64,000 nucleotides of DNA from Desulfocicer sp963675955 (GCA_963675955.2 CAXXVR010000009.1:1240001-1304000), one strand, 5' to 3'. Shown: positions 24,506 through 37,918, numbered from the stretch's first letter. Program-made: numbers and translations. Notes: generated by a model not told the origin, from the letters alone.

Positions 24506-27113
24506 ATGCTAGACGATCGTGAAAAAATTGAAATGTTTATCAGTTGTAGGTCTTTAAAAAACTTGGACACGTTTTCTAAAAGTGATCCTTAAGTCATACT
24601 AAAAATGAAAGGCCAAAATGGGTAGTATTCTGAATTTGCAAGAACAGAAGTCATTTAAAATAATCTTAACCCAAATTTTATGAAAACTTTTATAACTGAC
24701 TATATTTTTGAAGTCTAATAATTTATAAGATTTGAAGTGATGTAATTACTTAATTTTTTCAAAATTTTTTTTTTAAATTTTTAAATTTCAGTGATGTTGA
24801 TGGAAAAAATTCTTATGACTTCATTGGATAATGTGATACAACAGTTGCTAAACTTATGGGAACTAAAAACCAGACATCAATTATAGAACTAAAAGGGAAA
24901 AGCAATAAAGCAAGTGGAAAGTTGATTATCAGATGTGAGAGAGTTGGTTCTTGTCGTGAAATTGTATTGTTTAATAGTATATTTTGATATTCTTTTTTAG
25001 TTGTCAGCAAGAATTGTTGGAGAGAAAATAGCTGATTTACATACCTTTTCTAAGACGAGTCCATTTTTGAAGTTTTTCAGAACAAGAGAAGATGGGCAAC
25101 TTTTACTTGTTTATTAAACTGAGCAAGTGCATTCCAATTTAAATCCCATTTATAAACCAATAGAAATTAAGGTATAGAAATTATGTAATGGAGATCACCA
25201 TATGTATTAATGCTTTGTTTATATTTTTCTCAAAGACCAATCAGGATTGAATGTTGAGATTATTAAAATAATGGCTCTCATAATTATGTTGGGGAAACAA
25301 CTTTTTCTATATAAGAACTTGAATCATAAACAAAAAGGTATTTCATTTCAAAATATATTAATAATAATTTCAAGGTTTGAACTAAAAAATACAAAAAAAC
25401 ATAATAAATCAGCAGGATTTATTAATTTTTAAAGTTATGCCCTACTTGACAAACCAGAATTTCTTGATTTTATTCGTGGAGGAACCCAGTTAAGTCTTAT
25501 TTGTGCTATTGACTTTACAGGATCAAATGGCACCCCCAGCCATCCAAACTCTTTACATGCCATTTCTCCAAACCAACAACTGAATTAATACCAATAAGCA
25601 ATTGTAGCAGTTGGTGAAATTTTAATAAACTATGATTATAATAAACTTGTTCCCACATTTGGTTTTGGTGGGAAACCAAAACTTCCTTATTTTTCTAGTA
25701 ATGTTGCCTTGCACTGTTTTCCAGTTAATGGACAACCTGAGAGCCCATAATGTGCTGGGATACCTGGAGTGCTGGATGCCTATTCGCATTTGCTCAAAAA
25801 TGTTGAGTTAGCAGGACCCACTTTGTTTAACCCTATCATAACAGAAACAATGAAAATTTGCTAAATGCATAAAGATTAAAATTCTCCTGCTTATACTATT
25901 TTATTAATCTTAACAGATGGAGTCATTCATGGTTTCAAATATTGTTTTATTATTATCACAATAATAAGATATGGATGCAACCATCACTTCTATTGTAAAT
26001 TGTGCTTATCTTCCATTGTCAATTATTATTATTGGAATAGGAAATGAGGATTTTTCAAATATGGAAACTTTGGATGGTGATAATGGGCTTTATGATTCTC
26101 ATGGAAGAAAAGCAGAAAGGGATCTTGTTTAATTTGTTCCATTTAATTAATTCAAAGGTTTTAAAACAATTTCAACATTTTTTATTATTATTTGTTTTAA
26201 AAGGAAATTCAACAGAATTGGCTAGAAACGTGCTCTTTGAATTACCAGATTAAGTGGTTCTCTATTACAAAATGACAGGAATAAAGCCGTAATAAGCTTA
26301 AGTTATTGATATTACTGCGATGACTGGTTTTAAATTTAAAAAAAAAATTATAAATAGGTTTAAATGAACCAACTGAACTCTTCGGAAAAGGATTAGTATA
26401 AGGCGCATTCATGAAAAATCTCATGTAAGGGCTTGGAACAGAACAGTAGCCCCCATCATAGCCCTCGTAACCACAATAGTAACCAAATCTTGGCGCAATG
26501 TTTGGCTTAGGTTAAAATTAATAACCACCTGCTGTTGGGATGTTTGGAAATGAAAATTAATAACAGCCCGGTGGGATGATGGGATAAAACTAAGAGTAAT
26601 AGTAATAATATCCATCATTGAGTGGATATGTACCTTAATAGCCTTTAAATTAGCCATAATAAAATGCTTATTAGCCAAATTAATCTTAAAGTGCAGGAGG
26701 AAATTATTTGGTTTGTGTTTTTGTTTAAATAATTTATAGTAAAACCCAATGATGATGCAATTTGGTTAGAATATGATGAAATCGATGGGGCAATAACCAC
26801 CATCACCATAATAAGGTATGGGAATGGGTATGCAACAATAGTAAGGAATGGGCATGGGAATGAATTAAGGAATGGGAATGAATTAAGGAATGAATCAAGG
26901 AATGGGTATGTATTATTAATAAATAATAATAATTAATAAGGGATGGGAATGAATCCATCAATGAGAACATAAACAATGCAACAAAATTCTTAAGGCTTTG
27001 GAATGCCACCTCAACAACCATAACCAATGGGATTAAATATGTCATAATAACATTACGGTTAACCAAATTAACCAGGCGGTTATCCACAATATCCTCAATA
27101 TCCAGGACAATGA
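24506..27113 (+). CDS. Copine: two C2 domains, copine/vWA domain, and a Gln/Gly/Met/Pro-rich tail
   Basis: Copines are calcium-dependent phospholipid-binding proteins that recruit partners to membranes. From ATG 24506 the order is: C2A (MFISCRSLKNLDTFSKSDP, VDGKNSYDFIG), C2B (ADLHTFSKTSPFL, HSNLNPIYKPIEI), then the copine A domain (FIRGGTQLSLICAIDFTGSN, PFLP-like VPTFGFGGKP, GPTLFNPII, ILLILTDGVIHG, SIIIIGIGNEDFSNM, VQFVPFNQF). The vWA metal site D-x-T/S-G-S is present as DFTGS. The domain is followed, after a 31-nt intron (about 26323-26353), by ~230 residues of low complexity: NQQPPAVGMFG, QQPGGMMGQNQ, repeated GMGM-N-QGMGMN units and a final QPGGYPQYPQYPGQ. A 35-nt intron within the tail restores frame. 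Many tail glutamines are TAA/TAG. Stop UGA 27111-27113. Confidence 0.92.
26730..27113 (+). repeat. GMGM/QN low-complexity coding repeat in the copine tail
   Basis: Short imperfect repeats of the type GGAATGGGAATGAATTAA encode Gly-Met-Gly-Met-Asn-Gln units, followed by Gln/Pro/Gly/Tyr-rich sequence. The composition is prion-like and compatible with replication slippage. A 35-nt intron beginning GTATGTATTATT interrupts it at about 26904-26938. Confidence 0.7.
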
Positions 27114-27189
27114 AAAATCCAAAACTTTAAAACTTTAAAAACCAAATTTTTAATTAATAAAATAATAATATTTAAATAACATTTGTAAG

Positions 27190-30100
27190 CTTTTTCCTAA
27201 GAAATTCCCATTCTTTGTACTATTTAACAATAATTTTAAGTTCGTTTTAAAAGTAAGTCTCGATACGATTATAATACATCCAATTACGTTTTAAATAAGT
27301 TTGATAAATATTATTTAGATATATATTCATACTAGTATCCTGTTTTATTGTTAATTATTATTTATTCATTTTTTCTAAATCATTTTTTTAGATCATTATT
27401 ACATATTTATAACATTATTCAAACACCAAAATATTTAGATAAAACTACTCATAAAACAAAGGGATAATCTAATTCTCAAAGTCTGAGACATTCTATTTAT
27501 ATAATTCTAAAAGTTTCGATTCGGAATTAATTTTATTACAATTAGTTGTAACTCTTACTATAAATGAATTAAACTTCTCGACAGTTTGAGAAATCGTTTC
27601 TGGTTTTGTGGTTAACAGCAATTCAAGTTGCTTTTATAAATCTTCAAATTATTTTATTAATATTTCAAATTTATAATTATTAGCATCACTATTTTCTTAA
27701 ATAATTTCTTCAATATCTTTAACCCTTAATTATTTAATCAAATTTTTGTTTTGCTAAATCACATTTTCTAAGTTTTCTTACATTCAAAATTCATTATGAC
27801 GTATCTAAAGTGTTTACCCACAAAGTTTAATGATCTCCCCAAAAATTTATTATATTAGATTCCCAATAATTTAAGAAACCTTAAAAGATGAAACACGAAT
27901 TCATTTATGTAATCGAAGAAACAAAAATTAGTAGAGATAATCATCTGTAAAATCGTTAGTTTTATTATCGCATTGAATGCTTTCTTACTAATTCAGTAAA
28001 GGAATTATTTTTATATTTATGAATAATTTTTAGAAATTTTAATTGCATCATTATATTTATAAATGTAAAGAATTTGGTTTCTATTTTTAAGGGCTAGATT
28101 AAACCTGACAGAATGTCATTGATTATAAAGTATTATTTTGCTATTTATGAAGGCCTTAAATCAGTAATAATAATGAATTATCAATTATTTTTTATAAATC
28201 TTATGAATCATGCAATAATAAGATACTATTGAGTAACCAACACACCTATTCGCAGGATTTTTCTTCTTCCTGACTAATTTCTAAAATTCTAAATAAACTA
28301 TTGAGTACAGATAAAAACACTCCTCCATTTTTCACATAAAATAAAGTTTATTTAAAGTTTTCATATCCAAATTTTTCTCACAATTCATGAAAAGATAATT
28401 TTGTTTAGCATATTTTTAATCTGGGACAAGTACAATAAAGCAATCCATTTTCAGAATAAATGCGCACTAATTATTTGATAACGTTTAAAATTACAACAGT
28501 ATCAAGATGAAAGGTATCCGCATTTAATAAATCTTCATAAATATAAATCAATTGCATATAATTAAATAATTATATTGTATCATCTTTACCAAATATAGTA
28601 ATTGCAGTCATAGATTTTAATAAAAATTAAGTAAAGAAATGCAACCTCTCTTCACTTTAAAAAATCAGTTCTCGAATTTTCTTCGCGCCAGAAATATCGC
28701 TCGTTAATTAATAATCAACTAAATAAGTTAAAAAAGCCTCGATTTGTCCGCGTTCTATTTAAACTCGTGCCAAAAAAGGAAGTATTTCATAGTGAAAGGA
28801 TAATTCAAAAAACATTCTTTATTTTGGGAATCTGCCAAGCAATCTCAGTAAATCTTATATTAAAATTTCATGTTATGATGCACTGACTATTATTAAGAGT
28901 CTAAGAAGAGGTTTTTCAAGCGACATAGACTCTATCAATGATAATTCCAAAAGTTGAACGAGCGGTGCATATGTTAGATGAGATTTTGGTACACGAATAT
29001 TCTTTAACATTATTTTGCATTCAAGACAAAAGGCACCCCAGGATAATTAAATTTTCTTTGATAATTGCTTTTAAAGCTTAAATAATTTGGCAAGATGAAT
29101 CATTGATAGAATAAGAAGACTTTCAATCATATCTATACTGTTACAAGTGGAATTGGTTAATTGAATTTGTAAAGTATATTTGTTTTTTATAAATTAATAT
29201 CCAATTCCTGATAACACCCAAATCCATTATTGAACTTCTAAATATTTCGCGAGACTTTCTTCGCCTAAAAAGAAAAATTAAAAATGAATGGTGATTTATA
29301 ACATTGTTTGTTTGTTGCTAAAGAAATAAATAAATTTAAATAATCAACTAACGGTTATCCAATTTCTGTAAGGGAAATATTATTAAGTAAGACTTCAAGG
29401 TTTGTCTCTGTTATATTTTATTCAAAGAGCTTTGTAAGATAAAAAAAGATCATAAATAAAAATAAAAGAATAAAAATGAACAAATTAAATTAAATTTAAA
29501 AGTTTTTCACGAATGGAGGAGAGTTCAGAGCTCGTTAAATGATGCGACAACTCAATTTTTTTAATTAAACTAATATTTGTCAACGTTGTGTTTTCATTAT
29601 TGCGTTTTTAATAAATTTCATCTATCATAAAAATAATAGATTTTAAACAAAAAAAAACTGTTTCAGTCATTTAAGTCATACTTTCTATTCAATACATAAA
29701 ATAAATATTCGATTTTGTAATTATTATATTATGATTTAAATTCTTTCCAATTATTAATTATAAAGTATCGAATATCGTTGATTAATTTTGACTAAATTAT
29801 TATTATAAACAAAATTACATTGAAACCTAAATTTGATAACCTCCTTTAATATAAATATCAAAATTTAGGACAAGATTTATAAACCCTGTGATTTTTAATG
29901 AAGAATTGCCAATCCCATTAACAAAATCTAAAATATTATTTTGCAACTCTATATTCATTCCCTTTGATTCTGTCAACTCATACAACAAGTATGATAAGAC
30001 TGAAAATCCTTGTTTATTTAAAAAGAAGTCATCGAAATCTTTTTAGTTTTTTGTCTAGAGTTAGCGTAAAAAGTTGATTATAAGAGAGGAAATCTAAAGA

Positions 30101-33100
30101 CTGATATCTGGGTCAATGTTTTGTGCATTTCTTGCCATTTGGAGGATGTAAAGGAAAACATCAATACTACCAACTGAAAATATCACTTCGACAAAAGAAT
30201 TACGCTCATAATATTGAATATTCTTTAATAAAAAATTATTAAATAAATGGGGGGGGGGGGGGTTTAACATTTTGCATGAGTTTAAGCTTTGCTAATTATT
30301 TTGTATCATGTTGTTAAGATGAATTGGTAAAAAAATTCTTAACTTTCGCAAAGAATGACCTTTTCTTTTTGACAGGGTTATTAAAAATAGACACCTCTGC
30401 AATTCCAATATTTTATGAAAAATCATTTTTAGAATTAGCAAACGTAGATACAAACTAGAACTTTTCTTTCTTAGCTTAATTAATCAGCACATCTAAATTC
30501 AAATAAGGTTATTACTTTAGCGTTGAGCAAAAAGAAGTGTTATTGAAACTTTAATGCACTTCTTATTTCCCAAACGCACAAGGAAATAAATAAAATTCTT
30601 TTCAGTTTCCAGAAAAGCAATTACTATAGGATAGTTTTTATTACTAGATTTGCTTTTGCTCTTAATGCATGAGGTTTATTTCGCTTGGGGGAGTGAATAA
30701 ACTGGCGCCAAGAGTCATTGAATGTAATTTTTAGAAATCTTTTCGAAGAAGTTAACTCACTTGTTTTACTTAGAAGTTGTTTTTTAATTCTTTATTTATA
30801 TAGACTTAAAAAGTCCCATTTTTTTGTTCTTCTTATTCATTACAAACGATTGCGATATGATATCAAAAATTTTCTTTAAGTTGGCATTAAAAATGCTGTG
30901 AGACTGGCTTGGATCCGTCACTCGATTGTAACTATAGGTATGTTATATATAAAAAATGAATTTCCAACTTGAATAAAAATATCTGCCATTTGCTTTTGTG
31001 TTTCAAAGAATATTTCTAATTGCGCTCCATTAACTGACTCTAATAACATTAACTAAAACCTAGACTGATAATTATCTTCAACAGTTTATTCACTATCAAC
31101 CTAAAAAGTGACAACAAATAAAATAAATTTATACTGTTATTTCTTTATAAGAACATTCTCTATCTTATACATAATCTTTCTACAATTAATATTGATCCAT
31201 TTTCAATGCAATTCCTTCTTATTGATCTATAGAAAATTTTGTAGTGCTTAAATTTGTAAAGGGTATTGATTCTCTATTTTCAGATAAGAAATTATCACTT
31301 TGAATTCAAAAGATCAAAGTGAAATTGGTAATTGGAAATGAAGGAAGGTGAAAAAGAGTGATTCCTGATTAAATCCCTAAAAAATTTAAGCATTCCTAAA
31401 AATCATCCTATTCATCTGTCTCAGTTATTAGAGTTTTCAATATTCTTTGAATTTATCTTGCTGTTTCTAACAAGTTTCCTCCGGATGAACTTAATTCATC
31501 TTCTTTAATATTCATTAACCTAACCAACCGTTTATATTCATGAATTGTAATATGATATTTAAGTAAATGTCCAAGCAAATTCGCAATATTTGTTTTAACA
31601 TCTATATCCTTTTCATTTTTAAGTAAATGCATCAATAAAGAAATAATAATCTCTTCATTCTAGACGGAGAGAGCATTTCGTAATGAATTAACAACCATAC
31701 CATCAAACACTTTAAGGCAGAATTATTTGAATTCTTTTGGGAGTTTGGCTTGAAAAGTAAATCAAATACAGAGGTAAAGGAAAAATGGTTCTTGAATTTT
31801 AATATAACGGCAGAGATAAATTACGGAATCTAATTTTGAAAGGATTTTTGAAATGGATAAAATCTTATTCGACTAATCATGAAAATGCACTAAAGTACTC
31901 ATCCGTTTCTTAAATTATGAAGATGATTTTTCATTTAAAAATGGGGATTGTGGAGACAAAGGAGAAAAAGATAATGGGCCTTAAATTGATTATTATTTGC
32001 GAAAGACCGGGTTAGGGGTGGTGAAATGTTTTGGTTGAATCCTTACTTATAGGGATTCTCTCTAAAAAGTAGTCTTAATAGTTTGATTTTATTCTCAATG
32101 TTCCGGTGAATAAGTTTAACGCTGATTTGGTGAACGCGCTTCAGTTATTACTTCATCTTTTATTTCATTTTTTATCAATTATTTCTCTTTAATGTGAGGA
32201 GTTTATGATTTTTATTAATCAGGAGGTTAGTCAGGAGTAAAGAATAATGCTTATTCAATCATGAAGAAATAATCATTTTATGTTGAAGCATTAAGAAGAA
32301 GATTAATAAAACATTGTAATTCATAGGGTGAATAATCATAATTGTTAAAAAAGGCTTTAATTAATGCTTTTATTTTTTTATAAATATGAGCAATTGTTGT
32401 TCTTTAAAGAATAATGAGATAAATATTAAAATAAACTTGAAATATTCCTTATTAAGTCGAAAGGAAAAGATAATAATCATGAGTTTCACAGTACAGAAAA
32501 ATATTAACTAATTCGAAAAGCATTTCTATGCAACTAAAGCATCAATTAGATGAATAAAACATTCCTAGCCAAACTTAATTACTAATTATTCTGATTTCTT
32601 TTTATTAAAAATTTCAGTTAAAGAGCTTTCCTACCAATAATTTTCTGTTAGGAGCATCATTTCTTTGATATTATTTAATTCATTTTCAAAAATCAAATTT
32701 AATAAAATTTTTATAAAGTAAAGCATCTTTTTGGCTTCCTATTGCTTTTCTAATTAACGAGATCCATTACTAAAATCTTATTTTTATAATCAATTACAAT
32801 ATTCAGTAATCTATTCAAAGAACAAATTCAATTAATAAAAATCTTCAGAGTGGACTTAGAAATTATAAAAATAAAGCATAAAAATGTAGAATATTTGTTC
32901 ATTTTGCAATGTAAATGCATTGAAAATTAATTTTTTAAACATTTAAGGGAATTCCTAGTGTCTTATTCATGACACAAAAATTTCATTACTAAAAATATTC
33001 GCAAGAAGTGTTAGCATTGTTTCTTAATCTTCTGTTGTCAATGTGGAGAATTGTATTATAACTGCATCAATCAATTATTCAAGAGATAAAATTTATTGAT

Positions 33101-33197
33101 CTATTGTTTCTTGTGATTTTTTGTTAGAATTGCAAACAATATGCTCTAATTCAAATCCTAGTTATAGACAATGATTTTAGTTCGTTTCTTTATTCAT
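27190..33197 (-). CDS. Very large alpha-solenoid protein, neurobeachin/LRBA-like N-terminal architecture, no BEACH domain seen
   Basis: Starts MNKETNQNHCLQLGFELEHI at 33197 and extends over about 6 kb with many short introns. The first third is HEAT/ARM-like helices; at about 31250-31400 there is a concanavalin/LamG-type segment (FHLPSFPITNFTLIF-UGA-IQSDNF) whose UGA sits at the F-W-I tryptophan typical of such domains. Further helices (GFSVLSYLLYELTESKGMN, EVIFSVGSIDVFLYILQ) resemble the solenoid that flanks the LamG domain in neurobeachin-type proteins, which regulate vesicle traffic. Near the end is LKRNWMYYNRIETYFQNEL. No PH, BEACH or WD40 region was found before the copine gene on the other strand. 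The 3' end is approximate: the frame is still open at 27190. Family assignment is an inference from architecture; reading frames between 28100 and 29800 were not resolved. Confidence 0.42.
30249..30262. repeat. G14 homopolymer inside a putative intron
   Basis: Fourteen consecutive G on the plus strand (C14 in the sense of the minus-strand gene), in a genome where runs of four G are rare. It falls in a predicted GT-AG intron beginning GTTAAACCC and ending TTATTAAAG (about 30230-30273). Confidence 0.85.
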
Positions 33198-33289
33198 TTT
33201 AAGATGATTATTTATTTATTACTTAATTAATTAAGTTTATATATTTAAGTATAAAATTCACATTAAAATTGACTCATTAATCTTTTTTA

Positions 33290-36240
33290 TCAAATATTAA
33301 TTGGTAAAAAAGTCATTATAGGTAAAGCAAAACTCATCTCGTTATTCTTTGAATACGTCACGGGATTTATTTAAATTTATTTATACGGGCCAAACCTTTT
33401 CCCATCTGCAATAAACTCAAAATCTTTTTCCTTGGCTAAATTGGATATACAATAGAAAAAAAGTTAAAAAAACTTGAAGATATAGTACAATTAGCAATAG
33501 GAACTGACACATGTAATCCCTTAAACGCATTCACTATTTACTCCCTTGTATTATTCTTAAACATTTTCTTATTTTGAAAACAAGCGTATTCTTATTTCGC
33601 ATCCTCTACGTCTATATAACTTAATTCTAACCACTATGAGTTCGGTATTGGCAAATTCCCTTCAAAGTAAGGTTTCTAAACGTTATTAATTTTAAGACTA
33701 TGCACTTAGCAAGTTACTGATTCTTCATCCCCTGGTTTCCCTTACAGATCCATAAACTATACACTGATTTCAAGTTCGATTCCATTAAAATGTATTTTTC
33801 CCTTTTCATTTTTTTCATAAGTTTTATAAATAATATCATCCTCATAAAATTCAGTTTCATTCGTACGCAAATCTACACCAAACCCAATCTCCATCCCAAT
33901 ACAAAAATAAACAGTATCATCTATATCTTATTGAGATGCTAATGTTGCAAATACAACTGCTGATTATTTATTTTTAAAACAACGAATCTCATAAGTTTCA
34001 ATTGTCACAATCCTTTAGGCATCCCTTAAATAGGACTAAATTAATTCTTCCTCCATTTCCAGTTTCAAGATTTTCTTGTCAGAAGTATGGGAGTTTGAAA
34101 AATTATAATCATTTGTTTATCTTCCTGACCGCATAGAGCTATTGAGTTAACTTTGACTCATCGAAGGTGATTTATCATTTTATGCTGTATTATGAGTTTG
34201 TAATGGGGTTGTTGGGAATAAGGGAGGAAATTTAAACGGGTTATAGACTTATCTTGCATATCAAACATCCTTACTTGCCAGTCATTTTGCTATATGATTT
34301 TCTTCTTTCCCAGCAGGGATAACATAAATTCGAAGATCCACATTTTACAATGCATCCGTAATTTAAAACAGTTCGCAAAGTGATTAGCATAATGTTTGTA
34401 TGATCTAGTCCCCACCGAATACAATCAGCTTCAAACGATAATTATTAAGTTAAAGATTAAGTCCAGCTGTTGTGTAAAGTTGTTACATCTGGGTAGTTAT
34501 TTTTTAAAGTTAATCTACTAAGAGCATAACTGTCTAAGACGCTGTACTTTGAGGAAAAGGGTCTTTTGGTTTTGAAAGCTGGATTGTCTTATTTTTTTAT
34601 TATTATTATTATTAGAGTTACCATAAATTTGAGAGAAGAAAGAATTAAAACGTTGGAAAAATTGGATAAGGCACTGGACAATTAATTGACTCATAAATAT
34701 TCATAAATTAAGATTTGCTTGGCATTTCAAGTATATCTTTTTCAATTTCGTTTATTACATTACTGCCAATTTTCAGGATATCATTGACAGATTCTAGTTC
34801 ATTGCACCTCTCTACAATTTATATCAATTTGCAATACAGTTTAAACATATTTTCGTCACTTATTCCCACAATATGTTTAAGCAGATCAGGACTACTGAGT
34901 GAGTATTGATTCATTATAGAAATTACTATCAATGCACGAAGGTTATAAAGAGTTGGGTTTAGAACTTTTGACTCTAATTTTAATTAATTTTGAAAGAGTA
35001 ATTATTCAAATTATAAGAACTCTGCTTCATCACATATACACCATGCATGACCAATCGAACTAATATTTCATTTTGTTTTTTAATCCTGTAATATATTTTC
35101 AGCTGTTAGTACATCTATCAATGGGATTTCATCCCTAATTTTAAACCTAAAAGCATTTCCTGGACATTTTTCTTCAAGGATAAGTAATTTAACTAATTCA
35201 TCAGCCATGAATCCGACTGGAAATGGCCAACGTCTTAAAACTTCTACTTAAAGAGCAAGTTCACGTCAAATTTTTAGTGGTTTTTAATTATTTGTTTTCC
35301 CTTAAAACATAATCATTGGAGAGATTAATAGGACACATTTTAATGTATGTAAAAGACATTATGCTGACCCTTCTGCTTATTAAAAGTATTATTATGATCC
35401 AATCAGCGCTATAGCTTTAATAAATAATCTAAACGTATTAAGAATCGATGTATTAAGTTCCGTTAGATCTCAATGGCATCGTTTATATTCAATTAGATAC
35501 AACAATGTGTTATAAGTAAAGGTTGGCTCAATCATTTCAGCAGTTTCTCCATTCTCATTGTTACAAAGTTTCCCCACAAATGATTCGAATTATTGTAATG
35601 TGATTTTAAATCTCCATTACTCGATTTTATTAAAATATTCCTTACTAATATCATTTAGTTAACATAAACAATTTTCTGAAACTCCTTCATGTGCCTTTTC
35701 TGTTTTCAGCGCACGGAGGATTTCGTGTGGGAGGTTGCATATAACTGCAAGAAGGTGCTCAATCCCACAAACACCTGTATTAGTATCCACTTGCAATTGC
35801 ATGGAACTTTTAGGGAGCTAAGCTTCTTATTAGTCCATGAATAAGTCATAGGTTGCATGCAGTATCTCTTACGAAAATATATTCTTATTTAATGTTTTTT
35901 CATTTTTTTCTAAAAAGGTTTACAATTCAGCTCTTATTTCGGCAAATAACTGGATTTCTTTTTATCGACCCAGATTATTCAAATTAGATCTATAGGATGA
36001 ACACGCATTCAAAAGAACCAAAGCCTAATCTACATTAATTGATTTTGGTATTTTTTTATTGTTTTCGTAATTTATTATACTCCGAATTATTTCTGAGACG
36101 AAAAGCACGACGAACTCGCAATTTTCTTCAATACTTTCCCAAAAGTAGATATATTCAGGTGAGCTCAACTCATATTTGTCGCCCTTTTGAAAAATCTGCC
36201 AAAGAAGTTTAGGAAACCTTTCACTCTTATCTTTATTCAT
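33290..36240 (-). CDS. Large hypothetical protein with a possible PI3K-adaptor (p101/p84)-like segment
   Basis: Starts MNKDKSERFPKLLWQIFQKG at 36240 and ends FLPINI at the UGA at 33290-33292, about 930 residues after removal of several introns. The N-terminal half is helical (EYIYFWESIEENCEF, IFSQEILHATYDLFM, VCGIEHLLAVICNLPHEIL). The C-terminal half begins with LRIYVIPAGKEENHIAK-UGA-LASKDV-UGA-YARQVY. Reading both UGA codons (34282-34284 and 34261-34263) as Trp gives W-LASKDVWY, which resembles the ...DPWY motif of the PI3K gamma adaptors p101/p84. After it comes beta-rich sequence (TVYFCIGMEIGFGVDLRTNE, HFNGIELEISVQFMD, SEYDV-like YIDVEDAKQEY). The PI3K connection is a weak resemblance only. 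Tandem with the neurobeachin-like gene, spacer about 90 bp. Confidence 0.45.
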
Positions 36241-36313
36241 TTGAAATTCAATTTTAATAAAATTTTATATTATATATATATATATGCAAATAAGAATTCT
36301 AATATCCTAAATA

Positions 36314-37918
36314 TCAAAACACACTTGTTTATTCAACGATGAAATTTCTGGGTGTTTCCTCTTCTTCATCATTTTCACGTTATTTATTTTTCTAAAAGTT
36401 TTATCGATTATTTCTTTAATTCAATAATTTTTGATTTTTTAATGTATTCTCAAACTATTATTTAAACGTTTCATTAATATTAATTACCACATCCTCACTT
36501 ACAAAATTCTTTTTCTTTTATCGCGATATAACACTATTTGGAAAACTCATAACACCAAGATTATCCCCAATGTCTTACTACTGAGATTATGAAAGCTTTT
36601 CTAAATCATCACGGGTATTATTTAATAAATGTTTTAATCTTTCTAACATTTCTGTTTCTTGTTCTTCACCATTATCACAACTCTCTAATTAATCAATAAT
36701 TGAAACAGGTTCTTACTCAATTTCCATTTCACTCATTGATACTTTTTATTATTTTTAATTCACACACTAATTATTACCATCAAAAACTTATTTGCATAAT
36801 TCATCAAAGCCAAAATTATCAAGATTTAATTCATTTTCAACCCTATTAGTTTCTTTTTCTGCGGAACTCTCATTAGAACTAATTGCAAAAGATATTTACT
36901 GTTATTATTAATTTTCTTCATCTGCCTCCTCATGAAATGACAATTTCTTTTATAATTTCTTTTATTTGGAAAATTTTGGTTTGTATGGCTAGTACTCATA
37001 TTTATATTCATCTTCTTCTTAATCAAATTAGTTTAATTATTATGATAGTTATGTCAAGTTTTTAGAATCATCTTATTATTTTTTTTGATATTTTTCATCT
37101 TTTTGGTTTAATTCTTTAACAAATTATATTAAATTATCTTAATTTTCTTCCTATATATCCAGACTTTGCTCATCTTTCACAAAATTTTATTCTAGATATT
37201 TAATAGTATTTTGAATCTTATCTACTTATTCTTGTAAACATTAGTTTTGATCCATACTTTATAGACTTTATGATTCTTTTATCTATTATTATTATTATTA
37301 TTCTAATTAAATTTTAGGCAAACTCTTTCTTTATTATTAAGAAGAATTTCACTCAATTTTTGTTAATTTAGATAGCATTTTTTCTGGATCATCCAAATTC
37401 TTACGTGTATTACAAGTTTCGACATTTTTAACAAATTCTCTTGTATTAGTCAAACAATTGGAAATTTCTTTTAAAATGTTTCCTTATGGCATTGGATCTA
37501 ATTATTCAGGGGTTATATCCATTGTTTAACGAACTGGCTCCATTTTTTAACAATTCTCTTTATTGTTATTATTATTATTATTCACGATTCGTTTGCAATT
37601 TTATACTCTAGCTGGTTAAGGTTTTGAAATTGTATTAGTGAGTTTTCTTAACTCTTTTAATTCTTCATCCATAATTCCTCTTTTCAGCTTATCCTACCTT
37701 TTGTTTCATTCCTCGCGTGCTACAGCTTCATTGCTAGATTTCATTAATATTTTTTTCCTCATTTATTCTTCTTTAGATAGACGATATTAGTTTGGGTCAC
37801 TGATCGAGCTATTCCATTCCGGTTTAGGAATTTCTTTTTTTTAATAAGGGTTTTCAATGTTATTGAGTGTTTTTGTTTAGGTTTTACGAGTTAGATATTT
37901 GTTTTCCCGTTTAGACAT
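36314..37918 (-). CDS. SPICE1/CCDC52-like centriolar coiled-coil protein
   Basis: Starts MSKRENKYLTRKTQTKTLNN at 37918. Residues ~30-85 (PEWNSSISDPNQYRLS, KEEQMRKKILMKSSNEAVA, REEWNKRQDKLKRG) match the layout of the N-terminus of vertebrate SPICE1 (QEWDNTVTDLTVHRATPED and SKNRALVHWE). The rest is Gln/Asn/Glu-rich with coiled-coil pieces (QEQVDKIQNTIKYLEQNFV, EMLERLKHLLNNTRDDLEK) and an acidic end (NDEEEETPRNFIVEQTSVF) before the UGA at 36314-36316. SPICE1 proteins act in centriole duplication and ciliates need basal bodies, so the role is plausible, but the assignment rests on one short region remembered from the family. Confidence 0.42.

Noticed and set aside
37561..37585. Short ATT/TTA microsatellites here and near 34590 and 40870
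   Set aside because: They encode Asn or Gln runs on the minus strand and are usual for this base composition.
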